From NCBI GenBank assembly GCA_910587045.1, contig CAJULG010000002.1, positions 203,777 to 229,560 of the forward strand: a DNA stretch of 25,784 nucleotides, written 5' to 3'. A program made the translations under genes and the position numbers. Below the pieces are notes generated by a model. The model saw nothing but the letters and a program-made list of their open reading frames with translations, was not told the DNA's origin and did no database searches. Position 1 is the first letter of the stretch; every line of letters starts with the position of its first letter. This stretch comes from an uncultured Lachnospiraceae bacterium. GTDB taxonomy: Bacteria > Bacillota > Clostridia > Lachnospirales > Lachnospiraceae. This document shows positions 1-5,944 of the stretch, piece by piece.

Positions 1-123
1 TCCCACTCCGTGGGTCCCTCCTTACCAGGGGTAAGTGATAAGGGATCCTCCCACTCCGTGGGTCCCTCCTTACCAGGGGTAAGTGATAAGGGATCCTCCC
101 ACTTCGTGGGTCCCTCCTTACCA
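1..123 (-). repeat. 48-nt tandem repeat inside RNase P RNA, 2.5 copies visible
   Basis: Units lie at 123-76, 75-28 and 27-1 (partial, cut by the window edge) when read in the RNA direction. Visible copies are identical except for one base in the inner loop: GAA in the copy nearest the RNA 5' end, GGA in the others. Each unit can fold as one long hairpin: outer stem GGTAAG/CTTACC, middle GGGA/TCCC, inner CCCAC/GTGGG. It lies in the RNA where the P9 hairpin is expected. A plus-strand reading frame crosses the repeats but is a by-product of them. Confidence 0.85.
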
Positions 124-266
124 CAATCGGCGGTTTATTTCTGTTGCACTGGTCTGGGAGTCGCCTCCACCGGATGTTATCCGGCACCCTGCCCTGTGAA
201 GCCCGGACTTTCCTCACCTGCGGCCTTTCGGCACCTGCAGCCGCGATCACCTGTCCGACTCATCCG
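1..266 (-). ncRNA. rnpB: RNase P RNA, 5' part (cut by the left window edge)
   Basis: This is the catalytic RNA of RNase P, which matures tRNA 5' ends. Read on the minus strand, the 5' end lies near 262-266. The hallmark conserved block GAGGAAAGTCCGGGC is at 215-201, followed by CAGGGCAGGGTGCC, a variable hairpin (CCGGATaacATCCGG), and the conserved strand CAGTGCAACAGA...AAACCGCCGA at about 151-127. A well-placed promoter sits just upstream (297-269). After the CCGCCGA strand the RNA does not go straight into a short P9 hairpin and the expected GGTAAGGGTGAAA strand. It runs into at least two and a half copies of a 48-nt repeat and leaves the window still inside them. The 3' half is therefore not visible. 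Identity of the RNA is close to certain; the repeat count and downstream structure are unknown. Confidence 0.93.
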
Positions 267-268
267 AA

Positions 269-297
269 ATTGTAACATTCCTGACCTGGTTTGTAAA
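269..297 (-). promoter_or_regulatory. Sigma-A-type promoter of rnpB
   Basis: On the minus strand, TTTACA (297-292) and TACAAT (274-269) are separated by exactly 17 bp. Each box has one mismatch to the housekeeping consensus. The predicted start point, about 7 nt downstream, falls at the expected 5' end of RNase P RNA, which supports both calls. Confidence 0.75.
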
Positions 298-471
298 GAC
301 AGGAGCGGGCTGTTAAAATATTATGATTACAAATGGCAGGAGTTTTTTGCCTGTCGACATATTATACAAGAAAACTACAAGATATTGTGGTTCCCTTGTG
401 CAGAATGACTGGCGTTTTAAACAAAAATTTCCCAATCCTATGTTTAAAAAGGCGAAAAAACTTTATTTTGC

Positions 472-500
472 TTGACCTTTTCTTGATTTCAGAATATAAT
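472..500 (+). promoter_or_regulatory. Sigma-A-type promoter of the 3D-domain gene
   Basis: TTGACC (472-477) and a perfect TATAAT (495-500) with a 17-bp spacer. The predicted start point is near 507, giving a leader of about 60 nt before the ATG at 569. It is divergent from the rnpB promoter. The rest of the 267-471 interval shows no gene; it is A/T-rich and contains one palindrome, TGTCGACA, at 352-359. Confidence 0.8.
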
Positions 501-511
501 GGCAACACGGA

Positions 512-528
512 TGTAACAATTATGTAAC
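512..528 (+). promoter_or_regulatory. WalR (YycF)-type binding box
   Basis: The sequence TGTAAC-AATTA-TGTAAC matches the known WalR consensus, two TGTWAH half-sites separated by 5 bp, without a mismatch. It lies just downstream of the predicted start point (about +6 to +22). In B. subtilis a box in that position goes with repression and boxes near the -35 with activation. The gene behind it encodes a 3D-domain wall protein, like the WalR target YocH of B. subtilis. Regulation is inferred, not shown. Confidence 0.5.
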
Positions 529-568
529 ATTTCGAAACAAGTCAGTAATACTTGAAAGGAAATCTGAA

Positions 569-1489
569 ATGGAAAAGCAACTGGAACAATTAATGGATAA
601 CGTAAAAGCATATTGTAAGCGGATTTTGATGTTAGTCGTTTCTGCTTCCTTTGCTTGTGCTGCGTTAATCACTGCGAATGGGGAAGCTGCTAAGAATGTT
701 CTGCCTTTCAAACAGGTGGCATTAAGTGAATGTACACAGGAAGATCAGAATTATGTATTTGGAGATATTAAGCATGATGATTATCATATGATCCAGAATC
801 ATCTGCTGGTTGAGGAAGCACTGCTTGCAGCAGCATCGGTTGAGCCGGAGGTTGCAGGCGTAGAGGAGAAGACAACAGATGTTGTAGCTCAGAGCAATCA
901 GATAAACGGAGTGACTGTATCACCAGTCTATGCGGATCCGTCCATGAATGGTTATGAATGTCTGGGAACGTTCCTGACAACCGGTTATTGTGCATGTATA
1001 AAATGCTGTGGCAAGACCAATGGTGTGACCGCCTGTGGTGTCATTGCAACGGCAAACCATACCATCGCCGCAGATACCAGTGTGCTGCCATTTGGTACAC
1101 AGGTGGTGATCAATGGAAAAGTATATACAGTAGAAGATCGGGGCGGTGCAATCCGGGGAAATCGGATTGACATCTACTTTGCAAGCCACCAGGAGGCTTT
1201 AAATTATGGCAAGCGTTATGTAAAAGTATACCGCTATGTAGGAACCAGTGAGAATGCATCCTCTGTTGTCGTGGAAACGATGTCACAGACACCGGATATT
1301 GAAACCACGACTACAACGGAGTCTGGTTCCGGAATGGAGCCGGTAACAGAGGCAGATACTTCAAGTGCTACAGAGAATACCGAGAATTCACAGGCTTCCA
1401 CGAATACAGCAACGGAGGAACCGAATACTTCCTTTGATCGGACAACGGAAGAAACCGGCTCTGCCAGCACGATGGAAGGGAATCCATAA
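569..1489 (+). CDS. Secreted or membrane-anchored 3D-domain protein (probable cell-wall lytic transglycosylase-like)
   Basis: The product has 306 residues. The ATG follows AAGGAAA at a suitable distance. Residues about 19-37 form a hydrophobic export or anchor segment. Residues about 38-130 are a linker without a recognisable domain. Residues about 132-223 are a 3D domain, named after three conserved aspartates, visible here as D169 (AADTS), D190 (VEDRGG) and D201 (RIDIYF). The domain has the double-psi-barrel fold shared with MltA-type lytic transglycosylases, so a role in cutting peptidoglycan outside the membrane is likely. CACIKCCG contributes three cysteines before the core. The last 80 residues are a low-complexity Thr/Ser/Glu tail, a typical extracellular spacer. 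It is monocistronic, between its own promoter and terminator. No LysM or SH3 domain is visible, so wall targeting is unexplained. Confidence 0.87.
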   Translation: MEKQLEQLMDNVKAYCKRILMLVVSASFACAALITANGEAAKNVLPFKQVALSECTQEDQNYVFGDIKHDDYHMIQNHLLVEEALLAAASVEPEVAGVEEKTTDVVAQSNQINGVTVSPVYADPSMNGYECLGTFLTTGYCACIKCCGKTNGVTACGVIATANHTIAADTSVLPFGTQVVINGKVYTVEDRGGAIRGNRIDIYFASHQEALNYGKRYVKVYRYVGTSENASSVVVETMSQTPDIETTTTTESGSGMEPVTEADTSSATENTENSQASTNTATEEPNTSFDRTTEETGSASTMEGNP

Positions 1490-1514
1490 CAGAAAATTAT
1501 AAATATATGAAAGA

Positions 1515-1561
1515 AACACCTCAAACTGGGACAGATTAACAACTGGTTTTGAGGTGTTTTT
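1515..1561 (+). terminator. Rho-independent terminator after the 3D-domain gene
   Basis: AACACCTCAAA (1515-1525) pairs with TTTGAGGTGTT (1548-1558) and runs into a T stretch ending at 1561. The loop is long (about 22 nt). Confidence 0.8.
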
Positions 1562-1563
1562 CA

Positions 1564-1592
1564 TTGTGCAGGATATGGTTTTGTGATAGAAT
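1564..1592 (+). promoter_or_regulatory. Possible extended -10 promoter for the yqeG-aro genes
   Basis: TGaTAGAAT (extended -10; the hexamer TAGAAT is at 1587-1592) lies 17 bp after a poor -35 match, TTGTGC (1564-1569). It sits between the upstream terminator and the first gene of the yqeG-aro group, where a promoter is needed. Confidence 0.4.
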
Positions 1593-1691
1593 GAATGAGA
1601 ACAGCGGGTTATTCCGATAACACGGTGTCTGGATTTCTGCAGTTGCAGATTTCTGTTATTTTGATATGTGACTATAACTGGAGGTTACGTT

Positions 1692-2240
1692 GTGATTTAT
1701 CCAAAGGAAGAATTCGGTTCTGCGTATCAGATACCGTATGAAGTATTTTATGACAAAGGATATCGAGCCATAATATTTGATATTGATAATACACTGGTAC
1801 CCCATGGTGCACCGGCTGATGAGCGGGCGAGAAAGCTGTGTAAAAATCTGAAGGAAATGGGATTTCAGATCTGTTTCCTGTCCAATAATAATACGAAACG
1901 GGTAGCTCCCTTTGCAGAGGCGTTGGATGCAAAATTTATTTGTAATGCGGGAAAGCCATTCCGAAGGGGATATGAGAGAGCTGGTGATATTCTACAGGTA
2001 GACCGGGAGAAGATCTTATTTATCGGAGATCAGGTTCTGACAGATATTATCGGGGCGAACCGGATGGGATATTATAGTATTCTGGTAGGGCCGGTGAGCC
2101 GGATGGAAGGTTTTTTGATCGTTGCGAAGCGTTTGCTGGAACGTGCCAGTATCTTTTTTTACCGCAGGAGCCGGCATTACAAGGGAAACCGCCCCGACCG
2201 GAGCGGATATGAAAGGAATATCCCGGAGAATTACCGGTAA
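1692..2240 (+). CDS. yqeG: YqeG-family HAD phosphatase
   Basis: The product has 182 residues from a GTG start at 1692. That start is chosen because GGAGG (1680-1684) sits 7 nt before it; a GTG further up at 1668 has no ribosome site. It is a haloacid dehalogenase class IIIA phosphatase. Motif I is FDIDNTLV with nucleophile D30 and acid/base D32. Motif II is LSNNN (S64). The motif III lysine is K88 (NAGKP). Motif IV is GDQVLTD with D113 and D118. The natural substrate of YqeG proteins is unsettled; B. subtilis yqeG lies near ribosome-assembly and shikimate genes. The protein is cytoplasmic with no membrane segment. It lies 36 nt upstream of the aroE-aroK fusion and probably shares its transcript. 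The C-terminal 30 residues are basic and rich in arginine. Confidence 0.87.
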   Translation: MIYPKEEFGSAYQIPYEVFYDKGYRAIIFDIDNTLVPHGAPADERARKLCKNLKEMGFQICFLSNNNTKRVAPFAEALDAKFICNAGKPFRRGYERAGDILQVDREKILFIGDQVLTDIIGANRMGYYSILVGPVSRMEGFLIVAKRLLERASIFFYRRSRHYKGNRPDRSGYERNIPENYR

Positions 2241-2276
2241 TGGCACAATAAAAAGGAGTATAAGCATTTAGGAACT

Positions 2277-3665
2277 ATGAGACAGCAGACAAATGGAAAT
2301 ACCAGATTACTGGGCTTAATAGGGAATCCGGTTTCTCATACCCTTTCACCGGTGATACATAATACATTAAGTGAATTGCGGGGGCTGAATCAGCTCTATG
2401 TACCGTTTCAGGTTAGTGCAGAGGAGCTGGAACGGGCGGTTCAGGGAGCATATGCACTGAATATTCTGGGACTGAATGTAACGGTACCACATAAGAATCA
2501 GATTCTGAACTATGTAGTCGGTCTTGATCCGGCAGCAGCAGCCATTGGAGCGGTGAATACCCTGGTGCGGACACCAGAGGGATATCAGGGTTATAATACG
2601 GATATGCCGGGATTATTGCGGGCGGTTCAGTCAGAGGGAATCCGGATACAGGGGCAGACAGTGGTCATTCTGGGGGCCGGAGGTGCTGCCAGGGCTGTGG
2701 CTTATATGTGCATGCGGGAACAGGCAGATACCGTCTATATTCTGAACCGTTCTGTGGAAAAGGCACAGGAGATCGCAGAAAGTATGAACCGGATGTTTCA
2801 TACCTCTGACATGCGGGCTATGGCTATGAAGGATATAGCCGGTTTGCCGGATGGCCCGTTTCTTGTATTTCAATGCACTTCCTTAGGGTTAAGCCCTGAC
2901 ACGGAGGCTGTAGCAGTGGAGGATCCGGATTTTTACCGGAAGGTAGAGGCAGGTGTTGACCTGATCTACAATCCGGCGGAAACCCGCTTCATGCATCTGG
3001 TAAAGGAGGCCGGAGGCCGGGCATACAATGGTCTTAAGATGCTGTTATATCAAGGGATCATTGCTTACGAATTATGGAACGGGATACAGGTGACAGAGGA
3101 AGAGGCGGAGCTGGTCTATGACCGCTTGTATGAGGCGGTTCATCCGCCCGGAGACAATATTGTCCTGATCGGCTTTATGGGTTCTGGAAAGACTACAGTC
3201 GGACACCTGCTGGAACAGCAGTACGGATATACCTTTCTGGATACGGATGCCTGGATTGAGGAGCAGGAGGGAAGAAGCATTGCCCGTATATTTGATGAGG
3301 AAGGGGAAGCTTATTTCCGGCATCTGGAACAGCGTACCCTGCGAAGGCTGGCAGCGGATACCAGTCATGCTGTCATATCTACGGGAGGCGGAATGCCTTT
3401 ACAGCAGGAGAATGCCAGACTGCTGCGGGAATTAGGACAGGTATTTTATCTGGAGGTATCAGAGGAAGAGGTCTGGGAACGGGTAAAGAACAGTCATGAC
3501 CGGCCTTTGCTCGAATGTGCGGATCCGAAGGCAAGGATCCATGAATTGCTGACTGCCAGACATCCGGTTTACCGGAAAGCAGCCCATAAGCAGATTTCAG
3601 TGAATGAACGCACTGTTGCTGAAATTGCGGCAGAAATATATGCATATAGAACAGGATGGGAATAA
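2277..3665 (+). CDS. aroE-aroK: Fused shikimate dehydrogenase - shikimate kinase
   Basis: The product has 462 residues, two chorismate-pathway enzymes in one chain. Residues about 8-288 are AroE, which reduces 3-dehydroshikimate to shikimate with NADPH. It shows the substrate-site NPVSHTLSP (17-25), catalytic K73 in NVTVPHK, D109 in YNTD, the nucleotide loop GAGGAARA (133-140) and a late LLYQG. Residues about 293-455 are AroK, which phosphorylates shikimate at O3 with ATP. It shows the P-loop GFMGSGKTT (299-307), DTD (322-324), FRHLE with R348, STGGG (368-372) and the RPLL lid region (409-412). All expected key residues are present, so both halves should be active. The linker is short. There is no internal stop or frameshift, so the fusion is real in this sequence. 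The ribosome site is weak (AGGA 3-4 nt before ATG), suggesting coupling to yqeG. aroQ follows after 1 nt. Confidence 0.93.
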   Translation: MRQQTNGNTRLLGLIGNPVSHTLSPVIHNTLSELRGLNQLYVPFQVSAEELERAVQGAYALNILGLNVTVPHKNQILNYVVGLDPAAAAIGAVNTLVRTPEGYQGYNTDMPGLLRAVQSEGIRIQGQTVVILGAGGAARAVAYMCMREQADTVYILNRSVEKAQEIAESMNRMFHTSDMRAMAMKDIAGLPDGPFLVFQCTSLGLSPDTEAVAVEDPDFYRKVEAGVDLIYNPAETRFMHLVKEAGGRAYNGLKMLLYQGIIAYELWNGIQVTEEEAELVYDRLYEAVHPPGDNIVLIGFMGSGKTTVGHLLEQQYGYTFLDTDAWIEEQEGRSIARIFDEEGEAYFRHLEQRTLRRLAADTSHAVISTGGGMPLQQENARLLRELGQVFYLEVSEEEVWERVKNSHDRPLLECADPKARIHELLTARHPVYRKAAHKQISVNERTVAEIAAEIYAYRTGWE

Positions 3666-3666
3666 G

Positions 3667-4125
3667 ATGAAGATATTAGTGATGAACGGACCGAATCTCA
3701 ATTTTCTTGGGATACGGGAGCCGGGAGTATATGGAACGGATAATTATGAGACGCTGTGTGAGCGGATTCGGACAAAGGCATTGGAACTGGACATGAGCGT
3801 GGAAATCGTACAGAGTAATTCCGAGGGAACGCTGATCGATCGGATTCAGGCGGCTTATTCGGATGGCACGGAGGGAATTATTATCAATCCGGGCGCCTAT
3901 ACCCATTACAGCTATGCTCTGCGGGATGCCCTGGCTTCTGTTTCCATACCGAAGATTGAGGTACATATCTCCAATGTGCATCAGAGAGAGGAATTTCGGC
4001 ATACCTCTGTGACCGCACCGGTATGTGATGGACAGATCGTAGGCCTGGGTCTGCTGGGATATGAACTGGCGCTGGAGGCGATTCAGACCTTCTGCCGGAA
4101 TACGAAAATGAAGGATGAAATGTAA
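3667..4125 (+). CDS. aroQ: Type II 3-dehydroquinate dehydratase
   Basis: The product has 152 residues, typical for the dodecameric type II enzyme. It converts 3-dehydroquinate to 3-dehydroshikimate, the step before AroE. The ATG at 3667, one base after the aroE-aroK stop, gives the canonical N-terminus MKILVMNGPNLNFLG. An in-frame ATG at 3604 lies inside the previous gene and would add an unrelated extension. Catalytic Y22 (GVYG), the INPGAYTHYS substrate loop with N74, and H100 in EVHISN are all present, as is REEFR (107-111). With the upstream fusion gene this gives three consecutive shikimate-pathway steps in one transcript. Translation is probably coupled to the upstream gene. Confidence 0.93.
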   Translation: MKILVMNGPNLNFLGIREPGVYGTDNYETLCERIRTKALELDMSVEIVQSNSEGTLIDRIQAAYSDGTEGIIINPGAYTHYSYALRDALASVSIPKIEVHISNVHQREEFRHTSVTAPVCDGQIVGLGLLGYELALEAIQTFCRNTKMKDEM

Positions 4126-4126
4126 T

Positions 4127-4172
4127 GTATGAAATTCAGCACGATAGAAAACCTATCGTGCTGAATTCATAC
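4127..4172 (+). other. Long near-perfect hairpin after aroQ
   Basis: Arms 4127-4147 and 4153-4172 pair over 20 bp with one bulged A, around a 5-nt loop. It starts immediately after the aroQ stop codon. No T-run follows on either strand, so it is not a classic intrinsic terminator. It may protect the 3' end of the transcript or terminate weakly. Confidence 0.7.
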
Positions 4173-4205
4173 TATATAAAAAAGGAAAAGTTTGATATGC
4201 TTTGC

Positions 4206-4266
4206 CATGAGGAAGGGCCCGGCGCAGCTGGGATTTGACATGAGGAGGGGCCCGGCGCAGCTGGGA
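4206..4266 (+). repeat. Two 28-bp direct repeats (33-bp period) in the leader of the next gene
   Basis: 4206-4233 and 4239-4266 differ at one base. Each contains CCCGGC-GCA-GCTGGG, able to form a 6-bp hairpin with one G-U pair. The repeats lie in frame within a possible 30-codon reading frame (4207-4299), so an 11-residue unit (MRKGPAQLGFD / MRRGPAQLGGV) would be repeated. That frame has no good ribosome site and is not called as a gene. A related sequence without the G/C-rich part recurs at 4318-4333, right before the next start codon. Confidence 0.7.
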
Positions 4267-4337
4267 GGAGTCCTGATGTCGGATAGATCCAAAGTATAGA
4301 TATAGACCGTAAGGCCCTTTGCCTTGAGGAGGGAAAA

Positions 4338-5084
4338 ATGAGGAGAAGAGGAAATATTTTCAAAAGTCTTCTGGTTCTGTTTGCAATAGATCTGCTTTTT
4401 TTTCTGATCGAATTCGTTCCGCCAAACTGGAATCTGTTTCAGTATAAGCTGAATCCCGGGGACAGTCAGATCTTGACTGCGCAGATTACAGAAGTAAGGA
4501 AGCTGCATGAATACTCTAATAAAAAGAGAAGCCAAAATGTTATCGTCGAGTGGATAGAGGATGGAGAGGTCAGAACTGCCTATTTCATAAAGCCGTTATC
4601 CAAGGGGGTCGGTGATGAGGTAGAACTTGCCAGATTATCGGATGGCAGGCTGACACCTTTATATATTCAGCTTGAGAGACCACAATATTATGCATCTTCT
4701 TTCTCGGTTCTGATCATTTTTCTGATCGTCGGTATTGTAATGGGGGCAGGCAGCAAGACCCGTAATTCTGCAGCAGGAGAAGCTGTGTCTTTTGGGACTG
4801 TTTCGCAAAAGGACAGTCTGCTGTCCGGCTGGCAGGGGCTGGAAGAGGAGGATTTATATCGTGCGGCGACGCGGAATGACAGGCTGATGGAAATGGTGAA
4901 TATGCAGGCATCGGCGCCAGGGAACGTGAATATAAATGAGGAGGTAGAGATATCAGAGGAACCGGAGCCTGTGATCCCATTGAGACATAAAGAGCCGGAT
5001 CCGTTTATTTCCTATTCTTTGGAGGAGGATTCCTATAAGGGGATAAATCTGGATGACCTTGTGGTAGAGAAACTGGATGATTGA
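4338..5084 (+). CDS. Unknown membrane protein with two transmembrane helices
   Basis: The product has 248 residues; I do not recognise the family with certainty. It starts at an ATG with a strong GAGGAGGG ribosome site. Residues about 8-26 form one membrane helix. Residues 40-115 form a small beta-rich segment with alternating hydrophobic residues (ILTAQITEVRKL, VIVEWIEDGEVRTAYF, GDEVELARL), reminiscent of DUF3592-like extracytoplasmic domains. Residues about 118-137 form a second helix. The last 110 residues are hydrophilic, strongly acidic and probably cytoplasmic. It lies between aroQ and efp, where B. subtilis and many Firmicutes carry an Xaa-Pro peptidase gene; it is not a peptidase. No function is assigned. 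The leader contains duplicated sequence (4206-4266). Confidence 0.7.
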   Translation: MRRRGNIFKSLLVLFAIDLLFFLIEFVPPNWNLFQYKLNPGDSQILTAQITEVRKLHEYSNKKRSQNVIVEWIEDGEVRTAYFIKPLSKGVGDEVELARLSDGRLTPLYIQLERPQYYASSFSVLIIFLIVGIVMGAGSKTRNSAAGEAVSFGTVSQKDSLLSGWQGLEEEDLYRAATRNDRLMEMVNMQASAPGNVNINEEVEISEEPEPVIPLRHKEPDPFISYSLEEDSYKGINLDDLVVEKLDD

Positions 5085-5102
5085 ACAGTTTGAAGAAAAG
5101 AG

Positions 5103-5131
5103 TTGAAAATGTTGACTGTTTATTATACAAT
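5103..5131 (+). promoter_or_regulatory. Probable promoter of efp
   Basis: TTGAAA (5103-5108) and TACAAT (5126-5131) have a 17-bp spacer. A second, weaker arrangement overlaps it: TTGACT at 5112-5117 with TAAACT at 5134-5139, spacer 16. The region is A/T-rich and lies directly after the preceding gene, so efp need not depend on upstream transcription. Confidence 0.6.
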
Positions 5132-5174
5132 AATAAACTGAAAGATTTTCACAAGGTTAGGAGGATATATTAGA

Positions 5175-5732
5175 ATGGTTACAGCAGGTGATTTTAAGAA
5201 TGGTCTTACGATTGAGTTTGAAAATAATATTTATCAGATTATTGAATTTCAGCATGTAAAGCCGGGAAAGGGTGCAGCATTTGTCCGTACCAAGATCAAG
5301 AATATCAAGACTGGCAGTGTGGTTGAGAAAACCTTCCGTCCGACAGAGAAGTTTGAGAATGCACAGATTGATACCAAGGATATGCAGTATCTGTACAGTG
5401 ATGGTGATTTGTTTAATTTCATGGATATGGAGACATATGATCAGGTTGCTTTGAATGCAGATCAGATCGGGGATGCCTTGAAGTTTGTAAAGGAAAATGA
5501 GATGGTAAAGATGAAGTCCCACAAGGGCGAAATCTTTGCAGTGGAGCCGCCAATGTTCGTAGAGCTTGAGATTACAGAATGTGAGCCGGGTGTGAAGGGA
5601 GATACTGCAACCGGTGCGACCAAACCTTGTACTGTTGAGACCGGAGCAACCTTAATGGTTCCGTTATTTGTAAATCAGGGTGATGTGATCAAGATTGATA
5701 CCAGAACCGGGGAGTATCTGTCCAGAGTATAA
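5175..5732 (+). CDS. efp: Translation elongation factor P
   Basis: The product has 185 residues, the normal EF-P length. EF-P binds the ribosome between the P and E sites and relieves stalling at consecutive prolines. The three beta-barrel domains are all present: an N-terminal KOW-like domain (1-64), an OB domain (about 65-128), and a C-terminal OB domain ending in TRTGEYLSRV. The loop HVKPGKGAAFV places lysine at position 32, equivalent to the lysine that is modified in B. subtilis EF-P. No modification gene is visible here. AGGAGG lies 10 nt before the ATG. It has its own promoter and a strong terminator, so it is probably monocistronic. It keeps the conserved position upstream of spoIIIA. 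Confidence 0.97.
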   Translation: MVTAGDFKNGLTIEFENNIYQIIEFQHVKPGKGAAFVRTKIKNIKTGSVVEKTFRPTEKFENAQIDTKDMQYLYSDGDLFNFMDMETYDQVALNADQIGDALKFVKENEMVKMKSHKGEIFAVEPPMFVELEITECEPGVKGDTATGATKPCTVETGATLMVPLFVNQGDVIKIDTRTGEYLSRV

Positions 5733-5793
5733 GAAGGACAGAAGAAAACTGCTTCCGGGCAGGAAGTTTAAGAAGAATGAAATGAAAGACGGG

Positions 5794-5847
5794 TGCCTGT
5801 CTTTGCATGAAACGTTACAGCGTTCATGCAGGGACAGGCATTTTTTT
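5794..5847 (+). terminator. Strong intrinsic terminator after efp
   Basis: TGCCTGTC...TGCATGAA (from 5794) pairs with TTCATGCAGGGACAGGCA (5823-5840), followed by seven T. Few mismatches interrupt an 18-bp stem. It separates efp from the sporulation operon. Confidence 0.93.
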
Positions 5848-5894
5848 GTGCAAAGGCATACGACAGGAGGAAATTTATCAGGAGCGGGATTTGT

Positions 5895-5923
5895 GTTCTA
5901 TTTCGCATACCCTTTCATATATT
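5895..5923 (+). promoter_or_regulatory. Possible sigma-E-type promoter of spoIIIA
   Basis: The spoIIIA operon is sigma-E dependent in B. subtilis. CATATATT (5916-5923) resembles the sigma-E -10 (CATAnnnT), with TTCTATTT about 14 bp upstream as a weak -35. A second candidate -10, CATACCCT, is at 5906-5913. The assignment rests mainly on context. Confidence 0.3.
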
Positions 5924-5944
5924 TAGAAGAAAGGAGGAGGAAGC

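Noticed and set aside
1..123. CRISPR-like direct repeats
   Set aside because: The units are contiguous with no variable spacers and lie inside a recognised RNA gene.
352..359. TGTCGACA as a Spo0A (0A) box
   Set aside because: A single palindromic match to 6 of 7 consensus bases, far from both promoters; expected by chance.
10..408. Plus-strand open frame of 132 codons with repeated peptide
   Set aside because: It runs antisense through the RNase P RNA and its repeats; the peptide repetition only reflects the 48-nt units, and there is no ribosome site.
523..551. Second promoter using TGTAAC as -35 and TAATAC as -10, which would put the WalR box in an activating position
   Set aside because: The start point would fall at about 558, inside the ribosome site of the gene, leaving no usable leader.
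4207..4299. A 30-codon peptide gene over the duplicated leader
   Set aside because: No convincing ribosome site and no recognisable product; kept only as an observation.
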